From contig CAZEGV010000027.1 in assembly GCA_964511645.1 (NCBI GenBank), forward strand, positions 1 through 37,574: DNA of 37,574 nucleotides. Reading direction: 5' to 3'. Of the stretch, positions 17,817-26,431 are shown one piece after another (the stretch's first letter is position 1; each line of letters starts with the position of its first letter). Both the position numbers and the translations under genes were made by a program. The notes beneath the pieces were generated by a model that was not told the DNA's origin, did no database searches, and saw only the letters and a program-made list of their open reading frames with translations. Source of the stretch: CAZEGV01 sp964511645 (GTDB lineage Bacteria; Bacteroidota; Bacteroidia; Cytophagales; JAAEPT01).

Positions 17817-18503
17817 TTATTTTTTGTGTAATTCCTTAATGTACGCTGCTATTTTCCATCTGTCCATATAGCTTACTTGGGCAGCATGAGATCTCATATT
17901 GTTCTTACCCATTGTAATCACATGAAAGATATAAGATTCAGTTCTTCTTTTTAAAGCACCTCCTTTTAGATTTGCAACACCTGGGAAAGGCACTTTTCCT
18001 TTTCCATCTGCTTCTATCCCATGACAAGGAGAACAATATCTCATATACAATACTTCTGCTTTTTTATATTGTCCTTTTCCTTTAGTAGTAAGCTCTCCAA
18101 ACTCTCTATCAAATATATATATATCATCTGGTTGAGCATCTGCTAAATCTAAATCGTCTTTTTCAATATTATAATAGTATGCTTTCTTAGAAATAGAACC
18201 TTTTGCTGGCTGTCTCACATTCATATCATGAGGATTGTAATAATTACTATTATACCACTCACCATGTTTTTGATCTGTTCCTACAGAATCCCACGGCCAG
18301 TACTCAACTCCTGCTCCTTTGTCTACAATTTGAGACATTGGATCATAAGCTTCAGAGTGATACATCTGAGGAGCGTATTCTGTCCCAGGAGTTTCTGATA
18401 AATTATCAGGATCTGCCTTTTTATTTACTTTGTAGCAACTGTTCAATAACATCAAACTTACTACAGCGATTAATAAACTTCCTTTTTTATACATTTTAAG
18501 CAT
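17817..18503 (-). CDS. actE: Alternative complex III subunit ActE, monoheme cytochrome c lipoprotein
   Basis: The 228-residue protein has a lipoprotein signal (hydrophobic 10-20, lipobox LLNSC with Cys23), so it should be lipid-anchored in the periplasm. A single c-type heme motif, CSPCH, lies near residue 157. A distal Met is likely in GKNNMRSH near residue 204. In Act, ActE relays electrons from ActA to the oxidase or a soluble cytochrome. The start at 18503 gives MLKMYKKGS; Met4 is an equally plausible start. It sits between actD and actF with short gaps (22 and 17 bases). Confidence 0.95.
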   Translation of the reverse strand: MLKMYKKGSLLIAVVSLMLLNSCYKVNKKADPDNLSETPGTEYAPQMYHSEAYDPMSQIVDKGAGVEYWPWDSVGTDQKHGEWYNSNYYNPHDMNVRQPAKGSISKKAYYYNIEKDDLDLADAQPDDIYIFDREFGELTTKGKGQYKKAEVLYMRYCSPCHGIEADGKGKVPFPGVANLKGGALKRRTESYIFHVITMGKNNMRSHAAQVSYMDRWKIAAYIKELHKK

Positions 18504-18525
18504 TTTATTTTAGCCTAATTAATTT

Positions 18526-19065
18526 TTAATCAAAAACTTTATTATTGACCTCAACACAACCACTTGCTTGAAGCACCTCACGAATTTCATCTTCAGATTT
18601 CCCGTGATTCACATCCAAGTCAATCGCCATCACGTGCTTGTCATCTGTGCTTCTAGTATCAAACATTCTAGGGCTGATATTAGTTGGTTTTAAACCTGAT
18701 CGAACTATAAATGTACCTACCATACCGTATGCTGACAATAATACAGAAAGTTCAAATCCAATCGGCACAAAGTCAGGCCATGGGAGGAGTGATTTTCCAC
18801 CAATATTCATTGGCCAATCTACTACCGACATCAATATCTGCATCGTTAAAGCTAGTGTCGTTCCCGTAATCCCAAAGATAAAAGCAACCACTGATAACCT
18901 TGATCTCTTATACCCTAAAGCATCTTCTAGATGGTGAATTGGATATGGCGTAAAAACTTCTTCAATTTTTACATCACTATTACGAACATGTGTAACACCT
19001 TTTAACAAAATGTCTTCGTCGTCGTATACACCTACTAGGTAATTATGTCCTACAGTACTACTCAT
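18526..19065 (-). CDS. actD: Alternative complex III subunit ActD (DUF3341)
   Basis: The 179-residue protein has an N-terminal soluble part (residues 1-55, with VGVYDDEDILLKGV and EVFTPYPIHHLEDALG) and two helices (about 57-80 and 100-122). A short soluble C-terminus follows (KHVMAIDLD and EIREVLQASG). This is the normal shape of ActD, a structural subunit without cofactors. It begins 9 bases after actC. A two-helix hairpin with an HHLEDALG signature is diagnostic of DUF3341. Confidence 0.95.
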   Translation of the reverse strand: MSSTVGHNYLVGVYDDEDILLKGVTHVRNSDVKIEEVFTPYPIHHLEDALGYKRSRLSVVAFIFGITGTTLALTMQILMSVVDWPMNIGGKSLLPWPDFVPIGFELSVLLSAYGMVGTFIVRSGLKPTNISPRMFDTRSTDDKHVMAIDLDVNHGKSEDEIREVLQASGCVEVNNKVFD

Positions 19066-19074
19066 AAGTCCTCC

Positions 19075-20442
19075 CTATTTATTTTTCTTTTCTGATGAAC
19101 TTTTTAACACACTTTTAACTTCCGCCATATTAATCACTGGGAAAAATTTGGCAAACAAGAAGAATAATGTAAAGAATAATCCAAACGTAAAGAGATACGT
19201 CAATACATCAACAGATGATGGTTTAAAGTATGTCCAAGACGATGGTAAATAATCTCTACTCAATGATGTTGTAATAATCACAAATCGCTCAAACCACATC
19301 CCAATGTTTACAACAATTGCCAAAATAAATGTTGCTGTAAAGCTTGTTCTAATTTTCTTAAACCAAAAGAATTGAGGAGTAATCACATTACAAGTCATCA
19401 TTGTCCAATATGCCCAAGCATAAGGACCTGCCATACGGTTAAGAAAACAATACTCTTCATACATCACTCCCGAATAAAAGGCAATTATAAACTCAGTGAT
19501 ATATGCAATACCAACTATTGACCCTGTACTCATAATCACCTTATTCATTGACTCTACGTGATTAATCGTAATATAATCCTCTAGTTTATAAACCTTTCTA
19601 GTAACAAGCATCAAAGTCTGTACCATTGCAAAACCTGAGAAGATTGCTCCTGCCACAAAATATGGAGGGAAAATTGTTGTATGCCATCCTGGTATTACTG
19701 ATGTAGCAAAGTCAAAAGATACAATTGTATGCACAGAGAGTACTAAAGGCGTTGAAAGACCTGCTAACACCAATGCTACAGTCTCATAACGCATCCAAGT
19801 TTTTGCTGCACCATCCCAACCAAGTGATAAAGCACCATAAATTGTTTTAGAAATTTTATTCTTAGCTCTATCACGAACAGTAGCAAAATCTGGAATTAAA
19901 CCAATGTACCAAAATACAAGAGATACCAAGAAATAAGTAGATATCGCAAATACATCCCATAATAGTGGTGAATTAAAATTCACCCACAAAGAGCCAAATG
20001 TATTAGGGAAAGGTAACGACCAATACATCCCTACCCAAGGACGACCTTGATGAAGCATTGGAAACATCAATGCACAAATTACTGCAAAAATTGTCATCGC
20101 CTCTGCTGCACGATTAATACTTGTTCTCCATTTCTGACGAAATAATAATAATACAGCCGAAATAAGTGTACCAGCATGACCAATACCTACCCACCATACA
20201 AAATTGGTAATGTCCCATGCCCAACCAACTGTTTTGTCTAGTCCCCACTCACCAATACCAAAGAAGACTAAACGATAAACTCCATACAAGCCTATTAAAA
20301 GCAATAATACCGAAGCACTAAATGCCATAATCCATATTTTAGAAGGAGACTGCTCTACCCTTTTACAAATATCCTCCGTAACATCATGGAAAGTTTTACC
20401 ATTTGTTATTAAGGGGGGTCTAACTGAAGATGTAATTGCCAT
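19075..20442 (-). CDS. actC: Alternative complex III subunit ActC (NrfD/PsrC family)
   Basis: The 455-residue membrane protein has about ten helices and carries the quinol-oxidising site of Act by analogy with NrfD/PsrC. Segments such as WGLDKTVGWAWDITNFVWWVG, HQGRPWVGMYWSLPFPN and WERFVIITTSLSRDYLPSSW are typical. It follows actB by 20 bases, so the iron-sulfur subunit and its membrane partner are made together. No cofactor ligand is expected or seen. The tail is Lys/Ser-rich. Confidence 0.96.
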   Translation of the reverse strand: MAITSSVRPPLITNGKTFHDVTEDICKRVEQSPSKIWIMAFSASVLLLLIGLYGVYRLVFFGIGEWGLDKTVGWAWDITNFVWWVGIGHAGTLISAVLLLFRQKWRTSINRAAEAMTIFAVICALMFPMLHQGRPWVGMYWSLPFPNTFGSLWVNFNSPLLWDVFAISTYFLVSLVFWYIGLIPDFATVRDRAKNKISKTIYGALSLGWDGAAKTWMRYETVALVLAGLSTPLVLSVHTIVSFDFATSVIPGWHTTIFPPYFVAGAIFSGFAMVQTLMLVTRKVYKLEDYITINHVESMNKVIMSTGSIVGIAYITEFIIAFYSGVMYEEYCFLNRMAGPYAWAYWTMMTCNVITPQFFWFKKIRTSFTATFILAIVVNIGMWFERFVIITTSLSRDYLPSSWTYFKPSSVDVLTYLFTFGLFFTLFFLFAKFFPVINMAEVKSVLKSSSEKKNK

Positions 20443-20462
20443 CGATTCTATCTATTTTATAA

Positions 20463-23400
20463 TTAAATATTTCTAATTTTACTCAAATAAGCAACGTTAG
20501 GCTTAACGTTAATCTCACTCAATACATGATATGCTCTATCTGCATTTTCTTCAGCAAGTACTTTACTGATTTCACTATTTGCATCATTCATATCACCAAA
20601 TACAATTGCATCGGCTGGACAAACAGAAGCACAAGCAGTATTAATGTCGTCATCAGATGTTCTTCTTCCTTCCATTTTTGCTTTAAGCTTACCGGCTTGA
20701 ATACGTTGTACACACATAGAGCATTTCTCCATTGTACCACGTGCACGAACAACAACGTCTGGATTTAATACCATCTTACCTAAGTCATCATTCATAGATG
20801 TATTGACAACACCTGCTTCTCTATCTTCCGCTAAGGTATCTGAATAGTTAAACCAATTGAAACGACGTACTTTATAAGCACAATTATTAGCACAATAACG
20901 AGTACCGATACAACGGTTATACGCCATTTGGTTTAGCCCTTCAGAGCTATGTGTAGTTGCAGCTACTGGACATACTGTCTCACAAGTTGCATTATTACAA
21001 TGCTGACACATCATCGGTTGAAATACAACTCTAGGATTTTCACTAGGATGCTCCATCGCTTTGAAGCCATCTTTTCTTGTAGCATCACTAGAATAATATC
21101 TATCGATACGTAACCAGTGCATCTCACGACGACGAAGTACTTCGTCTTTACCTACAACAGGTACATTGTTTTCAGACGTACAACTCACGATACATGCCGA
21201 ACATCCAGTACATGAGTTTAAATCAATGACCATCCCCCAATGATGATTCTTGTATTCGTGAATAATTGACTCTTGAACATTTCCTTCCTCATCACGAGTA
21301 GGTGCAGCCCAAAGATCAATTTTGTCAGGTGATAAGATTCCTTCTGATGTTTGAATATCTTTAGAAACAACTCCTGTTCTATGTAATTTAGCTTTTTCTT
21401 CTTGCTTATAATTAGCAAGAGTAGATTCTTGAATAATTGTTTCGCCTCCCTCAGTATCACGTCCCATAATGGTGTGATGAGTTTGAGTTTGAGCCAATCT
21501 ATACTTTTTACCTGAATTAGCAATCCTAGCACCAGACGTAGCATACAATAACGTACTGTGTTTTACCGAAACAAATGGAAACACATCAACACCTACCGCT
21601 TTTACTTTACTTCCTGCTGGGTTTTCGTATAATCTTAATTTTTCAGCAATTTTACCTGCTTTAGTACGACCGTAGCCTAGAGCAACAGAAAGCGATCCGC
21701 TTACTTGGCCTGGTTGAATCAATACTGGAAGTGCTGTTTCTCCAATTCCTTTTATCACAATATTAGCAATATCACCTTGCGATAAATTTAGTTTTTTAGC
21801 ATCCGAAATAGATACTGCTACATAATTATCCCAAGTTACCTTTGAAATCGGATCTGGCATTTCTAAAATCCATGGATTATTAGCAAATGCCCCTGTACCC
21901 ATCAACGAATTTTCATATACTACAAAATCAAAACCAGTACTTCCCTGATATCTTTTCTTAATGATTGATGATGCCGATGATAAAGAAACTCCTTTGTTGT
22001 ATTTGAATAAGCTTTTTACAGGCATTACAATCACTGTACTATCACTTTCTGTAGCTTCATCCTCTACTAATACTGGTTCTATTGATACCTTAGTTGGCGT
22101 ATATATAAATCCACCATCTCTAACTGAATTGAACCAAAATTTATCAAATGAAACTTCTTTAGATTGTTTAGAGAAAAAATTCTCTTTCCAATTATTTTGT
22201 AAGAAGTTATAATAACTGGTGTCTTTTTCTTCTGCCCAAACTAAGAATGATTCCTGAGCAGCACGATTTTCAAAATCTTTTTCTTTTGAATCAAAAATAG
22301 GTGAAATTGTAGGTTGAATAATACTCACAACACCTGACTTAGGTTCAGCATCACCCCATGATTCTAAATAATTATAATCTGGGCATACAAACTCACATTC
22401 AGAAGCTGTTTCGTCAAATCTATCTGCTAGAGATATTTTCAATTCTACATCTTCTAATCCTTTTTTAATTTTTTCACCGAAAGGTGTATCATAAACAGGG
22501 TTGGCATTATAAAATATAACCCCATCAATTTTATTCGCCGTCAAATCTTCTACGAAAGTAAGAAGATTGTCATCATTACCTTGTTTCAATAATGAAGCAC
22601 CTTTATTAATAGTCCCGCCAATAATTTCATTGATTTTAACTACAAAAAACTGTACTGCTTCATCATTAGATCCGGCTACAACTAAGGCCTTGCCTTTATT
22701 TGACCACAATTCTTTCGCTACTTCATTTACAGCATCTTGTTTGGCTACTTTAACACCACTTACTGTAGGTTTACCTACTTTAGTAGCAAGTGCATTATAC
22801 AATGCCACAACATAATGAGGTTCTTCCGAAGGCTTGATTGCAACACGTTCATCAGCATTAGCACCAGTCAAAGTAAACGTACTTTCAAACTGATAATGCT
22901 TAGACATTGATTTAACTTTTTTCGAAACCTTTCTGTTTTTAACATACTGCTTAGTAAATTCTACTGGAGACAACCATGTAGATAAGAAATCCGCAGAAAA
23001 ACTAACGATAGTTTGTGCTTTTTCGAAGTTATAATCAGGAAGAATTCCGCTATTCGCTTTCAAAATACCTGTTGCAGACATTGGGTCATAAGTCACCAAC
23101 TGCACATCAATACTTGGATATTGTGCTTTGAATTTTTCAATCACCAATTTGGTAGAAGGGCTCAAAATTGTTTGAGAAACTATTCTTACTGTTTTGTTTC
23201 CTGCTTTCGCTAATTTTCTAAGCCTAAAAATGATTTGCTTGTCTACCTTCTCCTTGCTTAGCTTCTTTCCTTTTTGTTGGAAATTTTTAAGTCTAGAGCT
23301 ATCATATAAATTCAAAAGAGAAGCTAATGCTTGAGAGCTTACACCACCTCCAGTAATTGAGTTTGGGTTTCCTTCAATTTTGACAGGTCTTCCTTCACGA

Positions 23401-23726
23401 GTTTTTACTAACAAGCTACAGTAAGAGCTACCATTAGCATAAGAAGTTGCATACCAATTTGCCTTACCTGGATCAATCTCCTCTGGCTTATTAATATAAG
23501 GAATTACTTTCCTAACAGGAGCTTCACAAGCTGCTAACGATGCCGCTGCAACACTGAACCCCATTATCTTTAAAAAATCTCTACGGCTAGTTTCATTAGA
23601 ATCTTCCGTATCCGAGCCTTCTTTTACTGAAAGGTAATCAGGGAATTCTTGATGAGCTTTTTCTACGAATTCTGGCTCTTGATTTAACTCTTCTAAGCCT
23701 TTCCAGTATTTTTTATTGTTCTCCAT
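20463..23726 (-). CDS. actB: Alternative complex III subunit ActB (molybdopterin-enzyme-like domain plus iron-sulfur domain)
   Basis: The 1087-residue protein starts with a Tat signal (Arg48-Arg49 in TSRRDFLKIMGF) that leads to SLAAC (Cys67), a lipobox-like site; lipidated ActB is known from the Flavobacterium johnsoniae complex. Residues about 80-770 resemble a molybdopterin oxidoreductase that, as in other Act complexes, is thought to have lost its cofactor. The C-terminal ferredoxin-like domain has 15 cysteines (839, 842, 845, 849; 907, 910, 915, 919; 939, 945, 949; 1002, 1005, 1032, 1036), which fits three 4Fe-4S clusters and one 3Fe-4S cluster. Electrons move from ActC through these clusters to ActA. 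It starts 37 bases after actA. Confidence 0.96.
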   Translation of the reverse strand: MENNKKYWKGLEELNQEPEFVEKAHQEFPDYLSVKEGSDTEDSNETSRRDFLKIMGFSVAAASLAACEAPVRKVIPYINKPEEIDPGKANWYATSYANGSSYCSLLVKTREGRPVKIEGNPNSITGGGVSSQALASLLNLYDSSRLKNFQQKGKKLSKEKVDKQIIFRLRKLAKAGNKTVRIVSQTILSPSTKLVIEKFKAQYPSIDVQLVTYDPMSATGILKANSGILPDYNFEKAQTIVSFSADFLSTWLSPVEFTKQYVKNRKVSKKVKSMSKHYQFESTFTLTGANADERVAIKPSEEPHYVVALYNALATKVGKPTVSGVKVAKQDAVNEVAKELWSNKGKALVVAGSNDEAVQFFVVKINEIIGGTINKGASLLKQGNDDNLLTFVEDLTANKIDGVIFYNANPVYDTPFGEKIKKGLEDVELKISLADRFDETASECEFVCPDYNYLESWGDAEPKSGVVSIIQPTISPIFDSKEKDFENRAAQESFLVWAEEKDTSYYNFLQNNWKENFFSKQSKEVSFDKFWFNSVRDGGFIYTPTKVSIEPVLVEDEATESDSTVIVMPVKSLFKYNKGVSLSSASSIIKKRYQGSTGFDFVVYENSLMGTGAFANNPWILEMPDPISKVTWDNYVAVSISDAKKLNLSQGDIANIVIKGIGETALPVLIQPGQVSGSLSVALGYGRTKAGKIAEKLRLYENPAGSKVKAVGVDVFPFVSVKHSTLLYATSGARIANSGKKYRLAQTQTHHTIMGRDTEGGETIIQESTLANYKQEEKAKLHRTGVVSKDIQTSEGILSPDKIDLWAAPTRDEEGNVQESIIHEYKNHHWGMVIDLNSCTGCSACIVSCTSENNVPVVGKDEVLRRREMHWLRIDRYYSSDATRKDGFKAMEHPSENPRVVFQPMMCQHCNNATCETVCPVAATTHSSEGLNQMAYNRCIGTRYCANNCAYKVRRFNWFNYSDTLAEDREAGVVNTSMNDDLGKMVLNPDVVVRARGTMEKCSMCVQRIQAGKLKAKMEGRRTSDDDINTACASVCPADAIVFGDMNDANSEISKVLAEENADRAYHVLSEINVKPNVAYLSKIRNI

Positions 23727-23763
23727 AATCTATATAACAGACTGAATATGAATTAATATTTGA

Positions 23764-25377
23764 TTAATAGTGACATCTAGCACACTCCAGACCGCCATTT
23801 TCTTCTACAGTGAATGTTCCTTTTTTACTCGACTCATGATCTGCTTTTAGCTTATCATAATACTCATTCCCTTCAGTGTTAATGGCTTTATTCCTGTGAC
23901 AGTCAATACACCATCCCATTGTAAGGGTAGAATATTGGTAAACTGTTCCCATTTCTTTCACTTCACCGTGACATTCTTCGCATTCTAAACCTCCTACTTG
24001 CACGTGCTGAGAGTGATTAAAATAAACATGATCAGGCATATTATGGACTCTATTCCAGACAATTGGTGTTTGTTTATCACCAAATTTACCAGTCTTTACA
24101 TCATAATCCATATAATTATGTAATTTTTGAATCTCAGGAGAATCCGTTTTAATTTTTGTGTGACAAGTCATACAGATACTTCCAGAAGGAATATTTGCAT
24201 GTTTTGCTTTTCTTACGCCCGTATGGCAATAATTACAATCAATGCCCATATCACCTGCGTGAATTTTATGAGAATAATTAATTGGCTGAGTTGGGTGATA
24301 ACCTGTTTGAACACCTATGGCAAATAATACGTTATGTAAAAACCACCAAGCTCCCAATAACAACCCAATAGTTGCTATTGATCCAATAAATGCTGGGTGC
24401 TTAAGTACTTTAAAAATATTATGCGTTTGTTTTGAGTATTCACTATCAGAAAGTGACAACAAACCTGCATCATCTTTTTCCTTTAATTGTTTATTTAATA
24501 CTGCTGACATAAACAACAAGACAACAATCAATAAAGCAAGAGCAATAAAAACAAGTGCTAACAACATTGAAGAAACACCACTATCATTTTGGACAGGTGG
24601 TGTAACAGAACCGTCTCCACCATTAGTAGTAGCAACTTCTTTAGACTCCGCTTTCGCTACAGCTAAATATGCAATAAGATTATCTAATTCTTCGTCTGAT
24701 AAAAAATCAAAAGAAGTCATCATACCTGCTTTAGACTTCCATTCTGCCATTAACGCTTTTGCATCAGCATCCTCTCCTTCAAATTTCGCAGGATTTTTAA
24801 TCCAACTTTTTAACCAGTCATTGCCTCTTTTCTTAGTAATACCTACCAATTCTGGGTAATTACTGTTAGCACCTAATTGGTGACAGCTTGTACAGTTAGC
24901 ACCAAAAATCTCTTTTCCTGCGTCTGTATTTCCTCCAGAGGATACCACGGTCTCTGTTTCTGTATTGGTAGATTCTTCTTCGATAGCTACACTTCCTTCA
25001 CCGTCACTTAAGTAAGCAACCAAATTAGTCATCTCATCTTCTGACAACCAAGAATAAGGTGGCATCATACCCATTTTAGGTTGCCACTCATCTATCACCG
25101 CTTTTGCATCTGCATCTGCCTCACCAAACTTAGTAGGATCTGTAATCCAACTTTTCAGCCAATCAGCATTTCTTTTTTTAGAAATACCTGTTAAATCTGG
25201 GTACACTCCGCTACTAGCCATAGCATCATTGTGACAAGCTGTACAATTAGATTCGAAAACTTCCTTACCTGCTGTCTTATCTTGCCCATAAGAGAACATT
25301 GAAATAACTAGTAGAGAAGTAATGAAAATCGCTTTTTGCACGGTCGTAATTTTGTTTTTAAATATCATCTTTGCCAA
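23764..25377 (-). CDS. actA: Alternative complex III subunit ActA with seven c-type heme motifs (two fused monoheme domains plus pentaheme domain)
   Basis: The 537-residue protein has a signal-like helix (16-30), then two tandem cytochrome c domains (about 35-125 and 152-240) with CTACH (45-49) and CTSCH (162-166). Each domain keeps DWLKSWI, DADAKA, a GMM segment that can supply the axial Met, and a final LxAYL helix. After two helices (about 270-292 and 328-352) comes the pentaheme part with CNYCH (381), CMTCH (402), CEECH (466), CIDCH (490) and CARCH (532). The pentaheme core is standard for ActA; two N-terminal monoheme domains are an extension. It is the first gene of the act operon, and the promoter predicts a leader of only 16-25 bases. 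Met4 could also be the start. Confidence 0.95.
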   Translation of the reverse strand: MAKMIFKNKITTVQKAIFITSLLVISMFSYGQDKTAGKEVFESNCTACHNDAMASSGVYPDLTGISKKRNADWLKSWITDPTKFGEADADAKAVIDEWQPKMGMMPPYSWLSEDEMTNLVAYLSDGEGSVAIEEESTNTETETVVSSGGNTDAGKEIFGANCTSCHQLGANSNYPELVGITKKRGNDWLKSWIKNPAKFEGEDADAKALMAEWKSKAGMMTSFDFLSDEELDNLIAYLAVAKAESKEVATTNGGDGSVTPPVQNDSGVSSMLLALVFIALALLIVVLLFMSAVLNKQLKEKDDAGLLSLSDSEYSKQTHNIFKVLKHPAFIGSIATIGLLLGAWWFLHNVLFAIGVQTGYHPTQPINYSHKIHAGDMGIDCNYCHTGVRKAKHANIPSGSICMTCHTKIKTDSPEIQKLHNYMDYDVKTGKFGDKQTPIVWNRVHNMPDHVYFNHSQHVQVGGLECEECHGEVKEMGTVYQYSTLTMGWCIDCHRNKAINTEGNEYYDKLKADHESSKKGTFTVEENGGLECARCHY

Positions 25378-25399
25378 ACTGCTTCTTTTACAATTAGGA

Positions 25400-25430
25400 C
25401 AAATGTAATATTTGAAATAATTAAAGCAAA
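25400..25430 (-). promoter_or_regulatory. Promoter of the act operon
   Basis: On the minus strand TTTG (25430-25427), 19 bases, then TACATTTG (25407-25400) is an exact match to the Bacteroidota consensus TTTG-N19-TAnnTTTG. It lies 22-53 bases before the actA start. The rest of the 296-base gap up to 25673 holds only the palindrome listed separately. Confidence 0.75.
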
Positions 25431-25633
25431 GTAATTTAACCCTGTCTAATCAATGACTTATTACAGTAAATTCAAAACTAACTGATAATCAGTGATTTAT
25501 ATCTATAATTTTTTGAATAAAAAGTATAGTTTGTAACGATTTTAAATAGAAGATTTAATGAGAAAATGGTGAGAAAAGAAAAAAAGCAAATATTACTTGT
25601 TTTAAGCACCTTATATTATCATATTGTGTTGTC

Positions 25634-25648
25634 TATGCTAATAGCATA
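25634..25648. promoter_or_regulatory. 15-base palindrome upstream of the secreted protein gene
   Basis: TATGCTA-A-TAGCATA is a perfect 7+1+7 inverted repeat 26 bases before the start codon of the gene at 25674. Its position suits an operator or a leader structure. No exact TAnnTTTG box is seen beside it. Confidence 0.4.
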
Positions 25649-25673
25649 TTGGAACAATTAAATTAACGACAAG

Positions 25674-26360
25674 ATGAAAAAAATATTACTCTCATTAAGT
25701 ATAGTATTAACTGCATACACTGCTCAAGCCCAATGTACCCCTGATCAGAGCATTACAACACCTGGAATTTATCCTGGTGCTTTGCCAGATGCCTGTGAAG
25801 GTGCTCCATACAGTGAAGCCTTAACTATCGCATTACAAAAAAACATTGTCATATTTGGCTTTACTGTAAATGTAGATTCTGCTATTGTCACTTCTATTGA
25901 CAACCTTCCGACAGGATTATCTTACGAATGCCATAATTCTACTTGTACTATCATTGCTGGCACAGGAAATGTAACCCTCAGTTGCTTAAGTATAATAGGG
26001 ACACCGACAAGCTCAGGAACTAATAATATGACGGTAAATTACACAGCTTATTCTGGTGGAAGCAGCGTGCCTTCTACTTATGACGTAAGTGTTACTATTA
26101 AAGCTGTTTCAGATGCTGTATGTTTAGCATCAATTTATGGCACATCAAACAAACAAAATAAGCTAACTGTATATCCTAATCCTGTAAGTGGGGAAAGTTT
26201 GAACTTTTCTACTGACTTGCATAATATCAGTATTACTGACCAATTAGGAAATACTAGAATAACTTTAGCAGAAGGTAATAGCGTAGATGTATCTACATTG
26301 CCAAAAGGAATTTATTTCTTAAAGGCTGACGAAGGTATTCAAAAAATAATTATTGAATAA
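25674..26360 (+). CDS. Secreted protein with type IX secretion C-terminal domain
   Basis: The 228-residue protein has a clean Sec signal peptide (residues 1-20, ending AQAQ). Its body is rich in Thr, Ser and Gly and looks like an immunoglobulin-type beta domain (phrases SIDNLPTGLSYEC, TVNYTAYSGG, YDVSVTIKAV). Several cysteines could form disulfides. Residues about 163-228 form a type A T9SS sorting domain: LTVYPNPVSGESLNF, ITDQLGNTR, LPKGIYFLKA, QKIIIE. It should therefore cross the outer membrane by the Por/T9SS machinery, after which the tail is removed. No catalytic motif is visible. It is a single-gene unit with a strong terminator, divergent from actA. Confidence 0.9.
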   Translation: MKKILLSLSIVLTAYTAQAQCTPDQSITTPGIYPGALPDACEGAPYSEALTIALQKNIVIFGFTVNVDSAIVTSIDNLPTGLSYECHNSTCTIIAGTGNVTLSCLSIIGTPTSSGTNNMTVNYTAYSGGSSVPSTYDVSVTIKAVSDAVCLASIYGTSNKQNKLTVYPNPVSGESLNFSTDLHNISITDQLGNTRITLAEGNSVDVSTLPKGIYFLKADEGIQKIIIE

Positions 26361-26384
26361 TAATCAACATAACATATTAATTTT

Positions 26385-26415
26385 AAAACAGCGAGTTATT
26401 TACTCGCTGTTTTTG
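26385..26415 (+). terminator. Strong intrinsic terminator after the T9SS cargo gene
   Basis: A perfect 12-bp stem, AAAACAGCGAGT (26385-26396) with ACTCGCTGTTTT (26402-26413), a 5-base loop and a T tail. It ends 17 bases before the aminotransferase start, so that gene needs its own start signal or read-through. Confidence 0.92.
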
Positions 26416-26431
26416 TTTAAGGACTTTATAT

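Noticed and set aside
20463..23726. ActB as an active molybdenum oxidoreductase
   Set aside because: The gene order and ferredoxin layout are those of alternative complex III, where this domain is thought to carry no molybdenum cofactor.
24317..24859. A 180-codon open frame on the + strand
   Set aside because: It lies wholly opposite actA, whose heme motifs and context prove the minus strand is coding, and its translation has no recognisable domain.
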